A stretch of 64,000 nucleotides of DNA from Clusia tigrina. Taxonomy: Eukaryota; Arthropoda; Insecta; Diptera; Clusiidae. Below, piece by piece: positions 36,583-49,390 of the stretch (position 1 is its first letter; the number at the start of each line of letters is the position of its first letter). The stretch covers positions 105,570,542 to 105,634,541 of the forward strand of contig OV050032.1 of assembly GCA_920105625.2 (NCBI GenBank), written 5' to 3'. The notes beneath the pieces were generated by a model. The model was not told the origin of the DNA. It ran no database searches and saw only the letters and a list, made by a program, of their open reading frames with translations. A program made the translations under genes and the position numbers.

Positions 36583-37625
36583 GGACTCAAGCGTAGCATA
36601 GTTTTGAGCGATGGCTTAAATTGACAACAGGCTCGAGTACTTTATTGTTACAAAATTTCAAGGTTTTATGGCGCTCCAGTAAAAAGTTACAAGCATTTGA
36701 ATGTTGCCAACTTTGATAGGTGTAGGACGTACCGTATAGAAGTTAGGGGCGTTTGAAGTTTTATCAGTGTTTGATTTGGGACTCAAGGGTAGCATAGCTT
36801 TGAGCGATAGCTTAAATTGACAAGAGGCTCGAGTACTTCATTGTTACAAAATTTCAAGGTTTTATGACGCTCCAGTAAAAAGTTACAAGCATTTGTATTC
36901 TGCAAACTTTGATAGGTGTAGGACGTACCGTATAGAAGTTAGGGGCGTTTGAAGTTTTATCAGTGTTTGATTTGGGACTCTAGGGTAGCATAGCTTTGAG
37001 CGATAGCTTAAATTGAGAAGAGGATCGGGTACTTTATTGTTACAAAATTTCAAGGTTTTATGGCGCTCCAGTAAAAAGATACAAGCATTTGTATGTTGCA
37101 AACTTTGATAGGTGTAGGACGTACCGCATAGAAGTTAGAGCCATTTGAAGTTTTATCAGTGTTTGATTTGGGACTCAAGGGCAGCATAGCTTTGAGCGAT
37201 GGCTTAAATTGACAAGAGGCTCGGGTACTTCATTGTTACAAAATTTCAAGGTCTTACGACGCTCCAGTAAAAAGTTACAAGCATTTGAATGTTGCCAACT
37301 TTGATAGGTGTAGGAGATACCGAAAAGGAGTCAGGGGCGTTTGAAGTTTTATCAGTATTTGATTTGGGACTCTAGGGTAGCATAGTTTTGAGCGATAACT
37401 TAAATTGACAAAAGGCTCGGGTACTTCATTGTTACAAAATTTCAAGGCTTTATGACGCTCCAGTAAAAAGTTACAAGCATTTGTATGTTGCAAACTTTGA
37501 TAGGTGTAGTACGTACCGTAAAGAAGTTAGGGGCGTTTGAAATTTTATCAGTGTTTGATTTGGGACTCTAGGGTAGCATAGTTTTGAGCGATAACTTAAA
37601 TTGACAAGATGCTCGAGTACTTTAT

Positions 37626-38346
37626 TGTTACAAAATTTCAAGGTTTTATGACGCTCCAGTAAAAAGTTACAAGCATTTGAATGTTGCCAACTTTGATAGG
37701 TGTAGGACGTACCGTATAGAAGTTAGAGCCATTTGAAGTTTTATCAGTGCTTGATTTGGGACTCTAGGGTAGCATAGCTTTGAGCGATAGCTTAAATTGA
37801 CAAGAGGCTCGAGTACTTTATTGTTACAAAATTTCAGGGTTTTATGACGCTCCAGTAAAAAGTTACAAGCATTTGAATGTTGCAAACTTTGATAGGTGTA
37901 GGACGTTCCGTATAGAAATTAGGGCCATTTGAAGTTTTATCAGTGTTTGATTTGGGACTCAAGCGTAGCATAGCTTTGAGCGATAGCTTAAATTGACAAG
38001 AGGCTCGGGTACTTTATTGTTACAAAATTTCAAGGTTTTATGACGCTCCAGTAAAAAGTTACAAGCATTTGTATGTGGCAAACTTTGATAGGTGTAGGAC
38101 GTACCGTATAGAAATTAGGGCCATTTGAAGTTTTATCAGTGTTTGATTTGGAACTCAAGCGTGGCATAGCTTTTAGCGATAGCTTAAATTGACAAGAGGC
38201 TCGGGTACTTTATTGTTACAAAATTTCAAGGTTTTATGACGCTCCAGTAAAAAGTTACAAGCATTTGTATGTTGCAAACTTTGATAGGTGTAGGACGTAC
38301 CGTATAGAAATTAGGGCCATTTGAAGTTTTATCAGTGTTTGATTTG
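37626..38346. repeat. Segment repeated at 9-mer spacing, copy 2
   Basis: Partner of 35,862-36,582. Private changes are GACGTTCCG near 37,904 and GCGTGGCATAG near 38,159. Confidence 0.75.
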
Positions 38347-39269
38347 GAACTCAAGCGTAGCATAGCTTTTAGCGATAGCTTAAATTGACAAGAGGCTCGG
38401 GTACTTTATTGTTACAAAATTTCAAGGTTTTATGACGCTCCAGTAAAAAGTTACAAGCATTTGTATGTTGCAAACTTTGATAGGTGTAGGACGTACCGTA
38501 AAGAAGTTAGGGGCGTTTGAAGTGTTATCTATGTTTCATTTGGGACTCAAGGGTAGCATAGCTTTGACCGATGGCTTAAATTGACAAGAGGCTCTTGTAC
38601 TTCATTGTTAAAAAATTTCAAGGTTTTATGACGCTCCAGTAAAAAGTTACAAGCATTTGTATGTTGCAAACTTTGATAGGTGTAGGACGTACCGTATAGG
38701 AGTTAGGGCCATTTGAAGTTTTATCAGTGTTTGATTTGTGACTCAAGGGTAGCATAGTTTTGAGCGATGGCTTAAATTGACAACAGGCTCGAGTACTTTA
38801 TTGTTACAAAATTTCAAGGTTTTATGACGCTCCAGTAAAAAGTTACAAGCATTTGAATGTTGCCAACTTTGATAGGTGTAGGACGTACCGTATAGAAGTT
38901 AGGGGCGTTTGAAGTTTTATCAGTGTTTGATATGGGACTCAAGGGTAGCATAGCTTTGAGCGATAGCTTAAATTGACAAGAGGCTCGAGTACTTTATTGT
39001 TACAAAATTTCAAGGTTTTATGACGCTCCAGTAAAAAGTTACAAGCATTTGTATGTTGCAAACTTTGATAGGTGTAGGACGTACCGTATAGAAGTTAGAG
39101 CCATTTGAAGTTTTATCAGTGTTTGATGTGGGACTCTAGGGTAGCATAGCTTTGAGCGATAGCTTAAATTGACAAGAGGCTCGGGTACTTTATTGTTACA
39201 AAATTTCAAGGTTTTATGACGCTCCAGTAAAAAGTTACAAGCATTTGAATGTTGCAAACTTTGATAAGT

Positions 39270-39730
39270 GTAGGACGTACCGTAAATAAGTTAGGGGCGT
39301 TTGAAGTTTTATCAGTGTTTGATTTGGGATTCAAGGGTAGCATAGCTTTGAGCGATGGCTTAAATTGACAAGATGCTCGAGTACTTTATTGTTACAAAAT
39401 TTCAAGGTTTTATGACGCTCCAGTAAAAAGTTACAAGCATTTGTATGTTGCAAACTTTGATAGGTGTAGGACGTACCGTAAAGAAGTTAGGGCCATTTAT
39501 AGTTTTATCAGTGTTTGATTTGGGACTCAAGGGTAGCATAGCTTTGAGCGATAGCTTAAATTGACAAGATGCTCGAGTACTTCATTGTTACAAAATTTCA
39601 AGGTTTTATGACGCTCCAGTAAAAAGTTACAAGCATTTGTATGTTACAAACTTTGATAGGTGTAGGACGTACCGTAAAGAAGTTAGGGGCGTTTGAAGTT
39701 TTATCTGTATTTCATTTGGGCCTCAAGGGT
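39270..39730. repeat. Displaced copy of 34,370-34,830
   Basis: This stretch carries GGGATTCAAGG, ATGTTACAAAC and TCTGTATTTCATTTGG in the same order as 34,370-34,830, 4,899 bp away. It then continues with GAGCGATGG where the left copy has GACCAATGG, so the copy ends near 39,735. Confidence 0.7.
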
Positions 39731-40835
39731 AGCATAGCTTTGAGCGATGGCTTAAATTGACAAGATGCTCGAGTACTTTATTGTTACAAAATTTCAAGGT
39801 TTTATGACGCTCCAGTAAAAAGTTACAAGCATTTGTATGTTGCAAACTTTGATAGGTGTAGGACGTACCGTAAAGAAGTTAGGGCCATTTGAAGTTTTAT
39901 CAGTGTCTGATTTGGGACTCAAGGGTAGCATAGCTTTGACCAATTACTTAAATTGACAAGAGGCTCGGGTACTTCATTGTTACAAAATTTCAAGGTTTTA
40001 TGACGCTCCAGTAAAAAGTTACAAGCATTTGAATGTTGCAAACTTTGATAGGTGTAGGACGTACCGTATAGAAATTAGGGCCATTTGAAGTTTTATCAGT
40101 GTTTGATTTGGGACTCAAGGGTAGCATAGCTTTGAGCGATAGCTTAAATTGACAAGAGGCTCGGGTACTTCATTGTTACAAAATTTTAAGGTTTTATGAC
40201 GCTCCAGTAAAAAGTTACAAGCATTTGAATGTTGACAACTTTGATAGGTGTAGGACGTACCGTATAGAAATTAGTGCCATTTGAAGTTTTATCAGTGTTT
40301 GATTTGGGACTCAAGCGTAGCATAGCTTTGAGCAATGGCTTAAATTGACAAGATGCTCGAGTACTTTATTGTTACAAAATTACAAGGTTTTATGACGCTC
40401 CAGTAAAAAGATACAAGCATTTGTGTGTTGCAAAATTTGATACGTGTAGGACGTACCGTATAGAAGTTAGAGCCATTTGAAGTTTTATCAGTGTTTGATT
40501 TGGGACTCAAGGGTAGCATAGCTTTGAGCGATGGCTTAAATTGACAAGAGGCTCGGGTACTTTATTGTTACAAAATTTCAAGGTTTTATGAAGCTCCAGT
40601 AAAAAGTTACAAGCATTTGAATGTTGCCAACTTTCATAGGTGTAGGACGTACCGTATAGAAGTTAATGGCGTTTGAAGTTTTATCAGTGTTTGATTTGGG
40701 ACTCTAGGGTAGCATAGCTTTGAGCGATAGCTTAAATTGACAAGAGGCTCGAGTACTTAATTGTTACAAAATTTCAAGGTTTTATGACGCTCCAGTAAAA
40801 AGTTACAAGCATTTGTATGTTTCAAACTTTGATAG

Positions 40836-40855
40836 GTGTAGAACGTAAAGAAGTT
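40836..40855. repeat. Monomer with a 5-bp deletion in GACGTACCG
   Basis: GGACGTACCGTAAAG reads GAACGTAAAG here, a loss of five bases within the most CpG-rich motif. This is the largest single deletion I found, and it is not shared with any other monomer. Confidence 0.85.
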
Positions 40856-42508
40856 AGGGCCATTTGAAGTTTTATCAGTGTTTGATTTGGGACTCAAGGG
40901 TAGCATAGCTTTGAGCGATTGCTTAAATTGACAAGAGGCTCGGGTACTTCATTGTTACAAAATTTCAAGGTTTTATGACGCTCCAGTAAAAAGTTACAAG
41001 CATTTGAATGTTGACAACTTTGATAGTGTAGGACGTACCGTATAGAAATTAGGGCCATTTGAAGTTTTATCAGTGTTTGATTTGGGACTCAAGTGTAGCA
41101 TAGCTTTGAGCAATGGCTTAAATTGACAAGATGCTCGAGTACTTTATTGTTACAAAATTTCAAGGTTCTTTGACGCTCCAGTAAAAAGTTACAAGCATTT
41201 GTATGTTGCAAACTTTGATAGGTGTAGGACGTACCGTATAGAAGTTAGGGGCGTTTGAAGTTTTATCAGTGTTTGATTTGGGACTCTAGGGTAGCATAGC
41301 TTTGAGCGATAGCTTAAATTGAAAAGAGGCTCGGGTACTTTATTGTTACAAAATTTCAAGGTTTTATGACGCTCCAGTAAAAAGATACAAGCATTTGTAT
41401 GTTGCAAACTTTGATAGGTGTAGGACGTACCGTATAGAAGTTAGAGCCATTTGAAGTTTTATCAGTGTTTGATTTAGGACTCAAGGGTAGCATAGCTTTG
41501 AGCGATGGCTTAAATTGACAAGAGGCTCGGGTACTTCATTGTTACAAAATTTCAAGGTTTTATGACGCTCCACTAAAAAGTTACAAGCATTTGAATGTTG
41601 CCAACTTTGATAGGTGTAGGAGATACCGAAAAGAAGTTAGGGGCGTTTGAAGTTTTATCAGTGTTTGATTTGGGACTCTAGGGTAGCTTAGTTTTGAGCG
41701 ATAGCTTAAATTGACAACAGGCTCGGGTACTTCATTGTTACAAAATTTCAAGGTTTTATGACGCTCCAGTAAAAAGTTACAAGCATTTGTATGTTGCAAA
41801 CTTTGATAAGTGTAGGACGTACCGTAAAGAAGTTAGGGGCGTTTGAAGTTTTATCAGTGTTTGATTTGGGACTCTAGGGTAGCTTAGTTTTGAGCGATAA
41901 CTTAAATTGACAAGATGCTCGAGTACTTTATTGTTACAAAATTTCAAGGTTTTATGACGCTCCAGTAAAAAGTTACAAGCATTTGTATGTTGCAAACTTT
42001 GATAGGTGTAGGACGTACCGTATAGAAGTTAGGGCCATTTGAAGTTTTATCAGTGTTTGATTTGGGACTCAAGGGTAGCATAGCTTTGAGCGATAGCTTA
42101 AATTGACAAGAGGCTCGGGTACTTCATTGTTACAAAATTTCAAGGTTTTATGACGTTCCAGTAAAAAGTTACAAGCATTTGTATGTTGCAAACTTTGATA
42201 GGTGTAGGATGTACCGTATAGAATTTAGGGCCATTTGAAGTTTTATCAGTGTTTGATTTGGGACTCAAGGGTAGCATAGCTTTGAGCGATGGCTTAAATT
42301 GACAAGAGGCTAGAGTACTTTATTGTTACAAAATTTCAAGGTTTTATGACGCTCCAGTAAAAAGATACAAGCATTTGTATGTTGCAAACTTTGATAGGTG
42401 TAGGACATACCGTATAGAAGTTAGGGGCGTTTGAAGTTTTATCAGTGTTTGATTTGGGATTCTAGGTTAGCATAGCTTTGAGCGATGGCTTAAATTGACA
42501 ATAGGCTC

Positions 42509-43292
42509 GGGTACTTCATTGTTACAAAATTTCCAGGTTTTATGACGCTCCAGTAAAAAGTTACAAGCATTTGAATGTTGCCAACTTTGATAGGTGTAGG
42601 ACGTACCGTAAAGAAGTTAGGGCCATTTGAAGTTTTATCAGTGTTTGATTTGGGACTCAAGGGTAGCATAGCTTTGAACGATAGCTTAAATTGACAAGAG
42701 CCTCGGGTACTTCATTCTTACAAAATTTCAAGGTTTTATGACGCTCCAGTAAAAAGTTACAAGCATTTGAATGTTGCCAACTTTGATAGGTGTCGGACGT
42801 ACCGTATAGAAGTTAAGGGCGTTTGAAGTTTTATCAGTGTTTGATTTGGGATTCTAGGGTAGCATAGCTTTGAGCGATAGCTTAAATTGACAAGAGGCTC
42901 GAGTACTTTATTGTTACAAAATTTCAAGGTTTTATGACGCTCCAGTAAAAAGTTACAAGCATTTGAATGTTGCAAACTTTGATAGGTGTAGGACGTACCG
43001 TAAAGAAGTTAGGGGCGTTTGAAGTTTTATCAGTGTTTGATTTGGGACTCAAGGGTAGCATAGCTTTGAGCGATGGCTTAAATTGACAAGATGCTCGAGT
43101 ACTTTATTGTTACAAAATTTCAAGGTTTTATGACGCTCCAGCAAAAAGTTACAAGCATTTGTATGTTGCAAACTTTGATAGGTGTAGGACGTACCGTAAA
43201 GAAGTTAGGGCCATTTGAAGTTTTATCAGTGTTTGATTTGGGACTCAAGGGTAGCATAGCTTTGAGCGATAGCTTAAATTGACAAGAGGCTC
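42509..43292. repeat. Block G, 4-mer HOR copy 1 (784 bp)
   Basis: Exactly four 196-bp monomers, repeated at once from 43,293. Markers are AATTTCCAGG, AGAGCCTCGGG, GGTGTCGGACG, GGGATTCTAGG and CCAGCAAAAAG. The last creates a 63-codon plus-strand open frame (43,091-43,282) that has no sign of being a gene. Confidence 0.92.
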
Positions 43293-44076
43293 GGGTACTT
43301 CATTGTTACAAAATTTCCAGGTTTTATGACGCTCCAGTAAAAAGTTACAAGCATTTGAATGTTGCCAACTTTGATAGGTGTAGGACGTACCGTAAAGAAG
43401 TTAGGGCCATTTGAAGTTTTATCAGTGTTTGATTTGGGACTCAAGGGTAGCATAGCTTTGAACGATAGCTTAAATTGACAAGAGCCTCGGGTACTTCATT
43501 CTTACAAAATTTCAAGGTTTTATGACGCTCCAGTAAAAAGTTACAAGCATTTGAATGTTGCCAACTTTGATAGGTGTCGGACGTACCGTATAGAAGTTAA
43601 GGGCGTTTGAAGTTTTATCAGTGTTTGATTTGGGATTCTAGGGTAGCATAGCTTTGAGCGATAGCTTAAATTGACAAGAGGCTCGAGTACTTTATTGTTA
43701 CAAAATTTCAAGGTTTTATGACGCTCCAGTAAAAAGTTACAAGCATTTGAATGTTGCAAACTTTGATAGGTGTAGGACGTACCGTAAAGAAGTTAGGGGC
43801 GTTTGAAGTTTTATCAGTGTTTGATTTGGGACTCAAGGGTAGCATAGCTTTGAGCGATGGCTTAAATTGACAAGATGCTCGAGTACTTTATTGTTACAAA
43901 ATTTCAAGGTTTTATGACGCTCCAGCAAAAAGTTACAAGCATTTGTATGTTGCAAACTTTGATAGGTGTAGGACGTACCGTAAAGAAGTTAGGGCCATTT
44001 GAAATTTTATCAGTGTTTGATTTGGGACTCAAGGGTAGCATAGCTTTGAGCGATAGCTTAAATTGACAAGAGGCTC
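43293..44076. repeat. Block G, 4-mer HOR copy 2 (784 bp)
   Basis: Nearly identical to copy 1. The clearest change is GAAATTTTATC for GAAGTTTTATC at 44,000. After it the array passes into block H. Confidence 0.92.
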
Positions 44077-46254
44077 GGGTACTTCATTGTTACAAAATTT
44101 CAAGGTTTTATGACGCTTTAGTAAAAAGTTACAAGCATTTGAATGTTGCAAACTTTGATAGGTGTAGGACGTACCGTATAGAAATTAGGGCCATTTGAAG
44201 TTTTATCAATGTTTGATTTGGGACTCAAGCGTAGCATAGCTTTGAGCGATGGCTTAAATTGACAAGATGCTCGAGTACTTTATTGTTACAAAATTTCAAG
44301 GTTTTATGACGCTCCAGTAAAAAGATACAAGCATTTGTATGTTGCAAACTTTGATAGGTGTAGGACGTACCGTATAGAAGTTAGAGCCATTTGAAGTTTT
44401 ATCAGTGTTTGATTTGGAACTCAAGGATAGCATAGCTTTGAGCGATGGCTTAAATTGACAAGAGGCTCGGGTACTTTATTGTTACAAAATTTTAAGGTTT
44501 TATGACGCTCCAGTAAAAAGTTAGAAGCATTTGAATGTTGCCAACTTTGATAGGTGTAGGACGTACCGTATAGAAGTTAGGGGCGTATGAAGTTTTATCA
44601 GTGATTGATTTGGGACTCTAGGTAGCTTAGCTTTGAGCGATAGCTTAAATTGACAAGAGGCTCGAGTACTTTATTGTTACAAAATTTCAAGGTTTTATGA
44701 CGCTCCAGTAAAAAGTTACAAGCATTTGTATGTTGCAAACTTTGAAAGGTGTAGGACGTACCGTAAAGAAGTTAGGGCCATTTGAAGTTTTATCAGTGTT
44801 TGATTTGGGACTCAAGGGTAGCATAGCTTTGAGCGATGGCTTAAATTGACAAGATGCTCGAGTACTTTATTGTTACAAAATTTCAAGGTTTTATGACGCT
44901 CCAGTAAAAAGTTACAAGCATTTGTATGTTGCAAACTTTGATAGGTGTAGGACGTACCGTAAAGAAGTTAGGGGCGTTTGAAGTTTTATCTGTGTTTCAT
45001 TTGGGACTCAAGGGTAGCATAGCTTTGACCGATGGCTTAAATTGACAAGAGTCTCGGGTACTTCATTGTTACAAAATTTCAAGGTTTTATGACGCTCCAG
45101 TAAAAAGTTACAAGCATTTGTATGTTGCAAACTTTGATAGGTGTAGGACGTACCGTAAAGAAGTTAGGGCCATTTGAAGTTTTATCAGTGTCTGATTTGG
45201 GCCTCAAGGGTAGCATAGCTTTGAGCGATGGCTTAAATTGACAAGATGCTCGAGTACTTTATTGTTACAAAATTTCAAGGTTTTATGACGCTCCAGTAAA
45301 AAGTTAAAAGCATTTGTATGTTGCAAACTTTGATAGGTGTAGGACGTACCGTAAAGAAGTTAGGGGCGTTTGAAGTTTTATCTGTGTTTCATTTGGGACT
45401 CAAGGGTAGCATAGCTTTGACCGATGGCTTAAATTGACAAGAGGCTCGGGTACTTCATTGTTACAAAATTTCAAGCTTTTATGACGCTCCAGTAAAAAGT
45501 TACAAGCATTTGAATTTTGCCAACTTTGATAGATGTAGGACGTACCGTATAGAAGTTAGAGCCATTTGAAGTTTTATCAGTGTTTGATTTGGGACTCTAG
45601 GGTAGCATAGATTTGAGCGATAGCTTAAATTGACAAGAGGCTCGAGTACTTTATTGTTACAAAATTTCAAGGTTTTATGACGCTCCAGTAAAAAGTTACA
45701 AGCATTTGAATGTTGCAAACTTTGATAGGTGCAGGACGTAACGTATAGAAATTAGGGCCATTTGAAGTTTTATCAGTGTTTGGTTTGGGACTCAAGCGTA
45801 GCATAGCTTTGAGCGATAGCTTAAATTGACAAGAGGCTCGGGTACTTTATTGTTACCAAATTTCAAGGTTTTATGACGCTCCAGTAAAAAGTTACAAGCA
45901 TTTGAATGTTGCAAACTTTGATAGGTGTAGGACGTACCGTATAGAAGTTAGGGGCGTTTGAAGTTTTATCAGTGTTTGATTTGGGACTCTAGGGTAGCAT
46001 AGTTTTGAGCGATGGTTTAAATTGACAAGAGGCTCGAGTACTTTATTGTTACAAAATTTCAAGGTTTTATGACGCTCCAGTAAAAAGTTACAAGCATTTG
46101 AATGTTGCCAACTTTGATAGGTGTAGGACGCACCGTATAGAAATTAGGGCCATTTGAAGTTGTATCAGTGTTTGATTTGGGACTCAAGCGTAGCATAGCT
46201 TTGAGCGATGGCTTAAATTGACAAGATGCTCGAGTACTTTATTGTTACAAAATT
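44000..46254. repeat. Block H, segment copy 1 (16-mer spacing)
   Basis: About 2.25 kb recurring at 47,135-49,390. The offset is 3,135, then 3,136 after the one-base loss in CTCTAGGTAGCTTAG near 44,630. Shared rare strings are TATCAATGTTTG, AAGGATAGC, GTTAGAAGC, GTATGAAG, TTTGAAAGG, AGAGTCTCGGG, GAATTTTGCC and GCAGGACGTAACG. It introduces the types typical of the right third of the window. Confidence 0.88.
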
Positions 46255-46509
46255 TCAAGGTTTTATGACGCTCCAGTAAAAAGTTAAAAGCATTTGTATG
46301 TTGCAAACTTTGATAGGTGTAGGACGTACCGTAAAGAAGTTAGGGGCGTTTGACGTTTTATCTGTGTTTCATTTGGGACTCAAGGGTAGCATAGCTTTGA
46401 CCGATGGCTTAAATTGACAAGAGGCTCGGGTACTTCATTGTTACAAAATTTCAAGCTTTTATGACGCTCCAGTAAAAAGTTACAAGCATTTGAATTTTGC
46501 CAACTTTGA

Positions 46510-47180
46510 TAGGTGTAGGACGTACCGTAAAGAAGTTAGGGCCATTTGAAGTTTTATCAGTGTTTGATTTGGGACTCAAGGGTAGCATAGCTTTGAGCGA
46601 TAGCTTAAATTGACAAGAGGCTCGGGTACTTCATTGTTACAAAATTTCCAGGTTTTATGACGCTCCAGTAAAAAGTTACAAGCATTTGAATGTTGCCAAC
46701 TTTGATAGGTGTAGGACGTACCGTAAAGAAGTTAGGGCCATTTGAAGTTTTATCAGTGTTTGATTTGGGACTCAAGGGTAGCATAGCTTTGAACGATAGC
46801 TTAAATTGACAAGAGCCTCGGGTACTTCATTCTTACAAAATTTCAAGGTTTTATGACGCTCCAGTAAAAAGTTACAAGCATTTGAATGTTGCCAACTTTG
46901 ATAGGTGTCGGACGTACCGTATAGAAGTTAAGGGCGTTTGAAGTTTTATCAGTGTTTGATTTGGGATTCTAGGGTAGCATAGCTTTGAGCGATAGCTTAA
47001 ATTGACAAGAGGCTCGAGTACTTTATTGTTACAAAATTTGAAGGTTTTATGACGCTCCAGTAAAAAGTTACAAGCATTTGAATGTTGCAAACTTTGATAG
47101 CTGTAGGACGTACCGTAAAGAAGTTAGGGGCGTTTGAAGTTTTATCAGTGTTTGATTTGGGACTCAAGGGTAGCATAGCT
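46510..47180. repeat. Block G, displaced partial copy 3
   Basis: About 670 bp matching 43,179-43,849 at an offset of 3,331 (17 monomers less 1). It keeps AATTTCCAGG, AGAGCCTCGGG, GGTGTCGGACG and GGGATTCTAGG. It lies between the two copies of the block H segment. Confidence 0.85.
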
Positions 47181-49390
47181 TTGAGCGATAGCTTAAATTG
47201 ACAAGAGGCTCGGGTACTTCATTGTTACAAAATTTCAAGGTTTTATGACGCTCCAGTAAAAAGTTACAAGCATTTGAATGTTGCAAACTTTGATAGGTGT
47301 AGGACGTACCGTATAGAAATTAGGGCCATTTGAAGTTTTATCAATGTTTGATTTGGGACTCAAGCGTAGCATAGCTTTGAGCGATGGCTTAAATTGACAA
47401 GATGCTCGAGTACTTTATTGTTACAAAATTTCAAGGTTTTATGACGCTCCAGTAAAAAGATGCAAGCATTTGTATGTTGCAAACTTTGATAGGTGTAGGA
47501 CGTACCGTATAGAAGTTAGAGCCATTTGAAGTTTTATCAGTGTTTGATTTGGGACTCAAGGATAGCATAGCTTTGAGCGATGGCTTAAATTGACAAGAGG
47601 CTCGGGTACTTTATTGTTACAAAATTTTAAGGTTTTATGACGCTCCAGTAAAAAGTTAGAAGCATTTGAATGTTGCCAACTTTGATAGGTGTAGGACGTA
47701 CCGTATAGAAGTTAGGCGCGTATGAAGTTTTATCAGTGATTGATTTGGGACTCTAGGGTAGCTTAGCTTTGAGCGATAGCTTAAATTGACAAGAGGCTCG
47801 AGTACTTTATTGTTACAAAATTTCAAGGTTTTATGACGCTCCAGTAAAAAGTTACAAGCATTTGTATGTTGCAAACTTTGAAAGGTGTAGGACGTACCGT
47901 AAAGAAGTTAGGGCTATTTGAAGTTTTATCAGTGTTTGATTTGGGACTCAAGGGTAGCATAGCTTTGAGCGATGGCTTAAATTGACAAGATGCTCGAGTA
48001 CTTTATTGTTACAAAATTTCAAGGTTTTATGACGCTCCAGTAAAAAGTTACAAGCATTTGTATGTTGCAAACTTTGATAGGTGTAGGACGTACCGTAAAG
48101 AAGTTAGGGGCGTTTGAAGTTTTATCTGTGTTTCATTTGGGACTCAATGGTAGCATAGCTTTGACCGACGGCTTAAATTGACAAGAGTCTCGGGTACTTC
48201 ATTGTTACAAAATTCCAAGGTTTTATGACGCTCCAGTAAAAAGTTACAAGCATTTGTATGTTGCAAACTTTGATAGGTGTAGGACGTACCGTAAAGAAGT
48301 TAGGGCCATTTGAAGTTTTATCAGTGTCTGATTTGGGCCTCAAGGGTAGCATAGCTTTGAGCGATGGCTTAAATTGACAAGATGCTCGAGTACTTTATTG
48401 TTACAAAATTTCAAGGTTTTATGACGCTCCAGTAAAAAGTTAAAAGCATTTGTATGTTGCAAACTTTGATAGGTGTAGGACGTACCGTAAAGAAGTTAGG
48501 GGCGTTTGAAGTTTTATCTGTGTTTCATTTGGGACTCAAGGGTAGCATAGCTTTGACCGATGGCTTAAATTGACAAGAGGCTCGGGTACTTCATTGTTAC
48601 AAAATTTCAAGCTTTTATGACGCTCCAGTAAAAAGTTACAAGCATTTGAATTTTGCCAACTTTGATAGGTGTAGGACGTACCGTATAGAAGTTAGAGCCA
48701 TTTGAAGTTTTATCAGTGTTTGATTTGGGACTCTAGGGTAGCATAGATTTGAGCGATAGCTTAAATTGACAAGAGGCTCGAGTACTTTATTGTTACAAAA
48801 TTTCAAGGTTTTATGACGCTCCAGTAAAAAGTTACAAGCATTTGAATGTTACAAACTTTGATAGGTGCAGGACGTAACGTATAGAAATTAGGGCCATTTG
48901 AAGTTTTATCAGTGTTTGGTTTGGGACTCAAGCGTAGCATAGCTTTGAGCGACAGCTTAAATTGACAAGAGGCTCGGGTACTTTATTGTTACCAAATTTC
49001 AAGGTTTTATGACGCTCCAGTAAAAAGTTACAAGCATTTGAATGTTGCAAACTTTGATAGGTGTAGGACGTACCGTATAGAAGTTAGGGGCGTTTGAAGT
49101 TTTATCAGTGTTTGATTTGGGACTCTAGGGTAGCATAGTTTTGAGCGATGGTTTAAATTGACAAGAGGCTCGAGTACTTTATTGTTACAAAATTTCAAGG
49201 TTTTATGACGCTCCAGTAAAAAGTTACAAGCATTTGAATGTTGCCAACTTTGATAGGTGTAGGACGCACCGTATAGAAATTAGGGCCATTTGAAGTTGTA
49301 TCAGTGTTTGATTTGGGACTCAAGCGTAGCATAGCTTTGAGCGATGGCTTAAATTGACAAGATGCTCGAGTACTTTATTGTTACAAAATT
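47135..49390. repeat. Block H, segment copy 2 (16-mer spacing)
   Basis: Partner of 44,000-46,254 and free of the one-base loss. Its right end overlaps the start of block I, and it leaves the copy 1 sequence at AATTTCCAGG near 49,387. Confidence 0.88.

Larger units (their letters stand above)
34582..42508. repeat. Block F, mosaic with only short-range order
   Basis: About 40 monomers in which no long unit recurs in tandem. Short shared segments link it to other parts: 34,370-34,830 recurs at 39,270-39,730 (offset 4,899), 35,862-36,582 recurs at 37,626-38,346 (offset 1,764), and the GAGCAATGGC / GTTGACAAC pair at 40,231-40,332 recurs about 779 bp on. More singleton substitutions occur here than in blocks A, E or I, for example TTATATTGACAAGACGCTAG near 35,440. 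It may be an older part of the array. Confidence 0.8.

Noticed and set aside
43091..43282. Plus-strand 63-codon open frame, repeated at 43,875-44,066
   Set aside because: It depends on one CCAGCAAAAAG substitution inside the block G monomer and is copied with the block. It ends at the usual stop.
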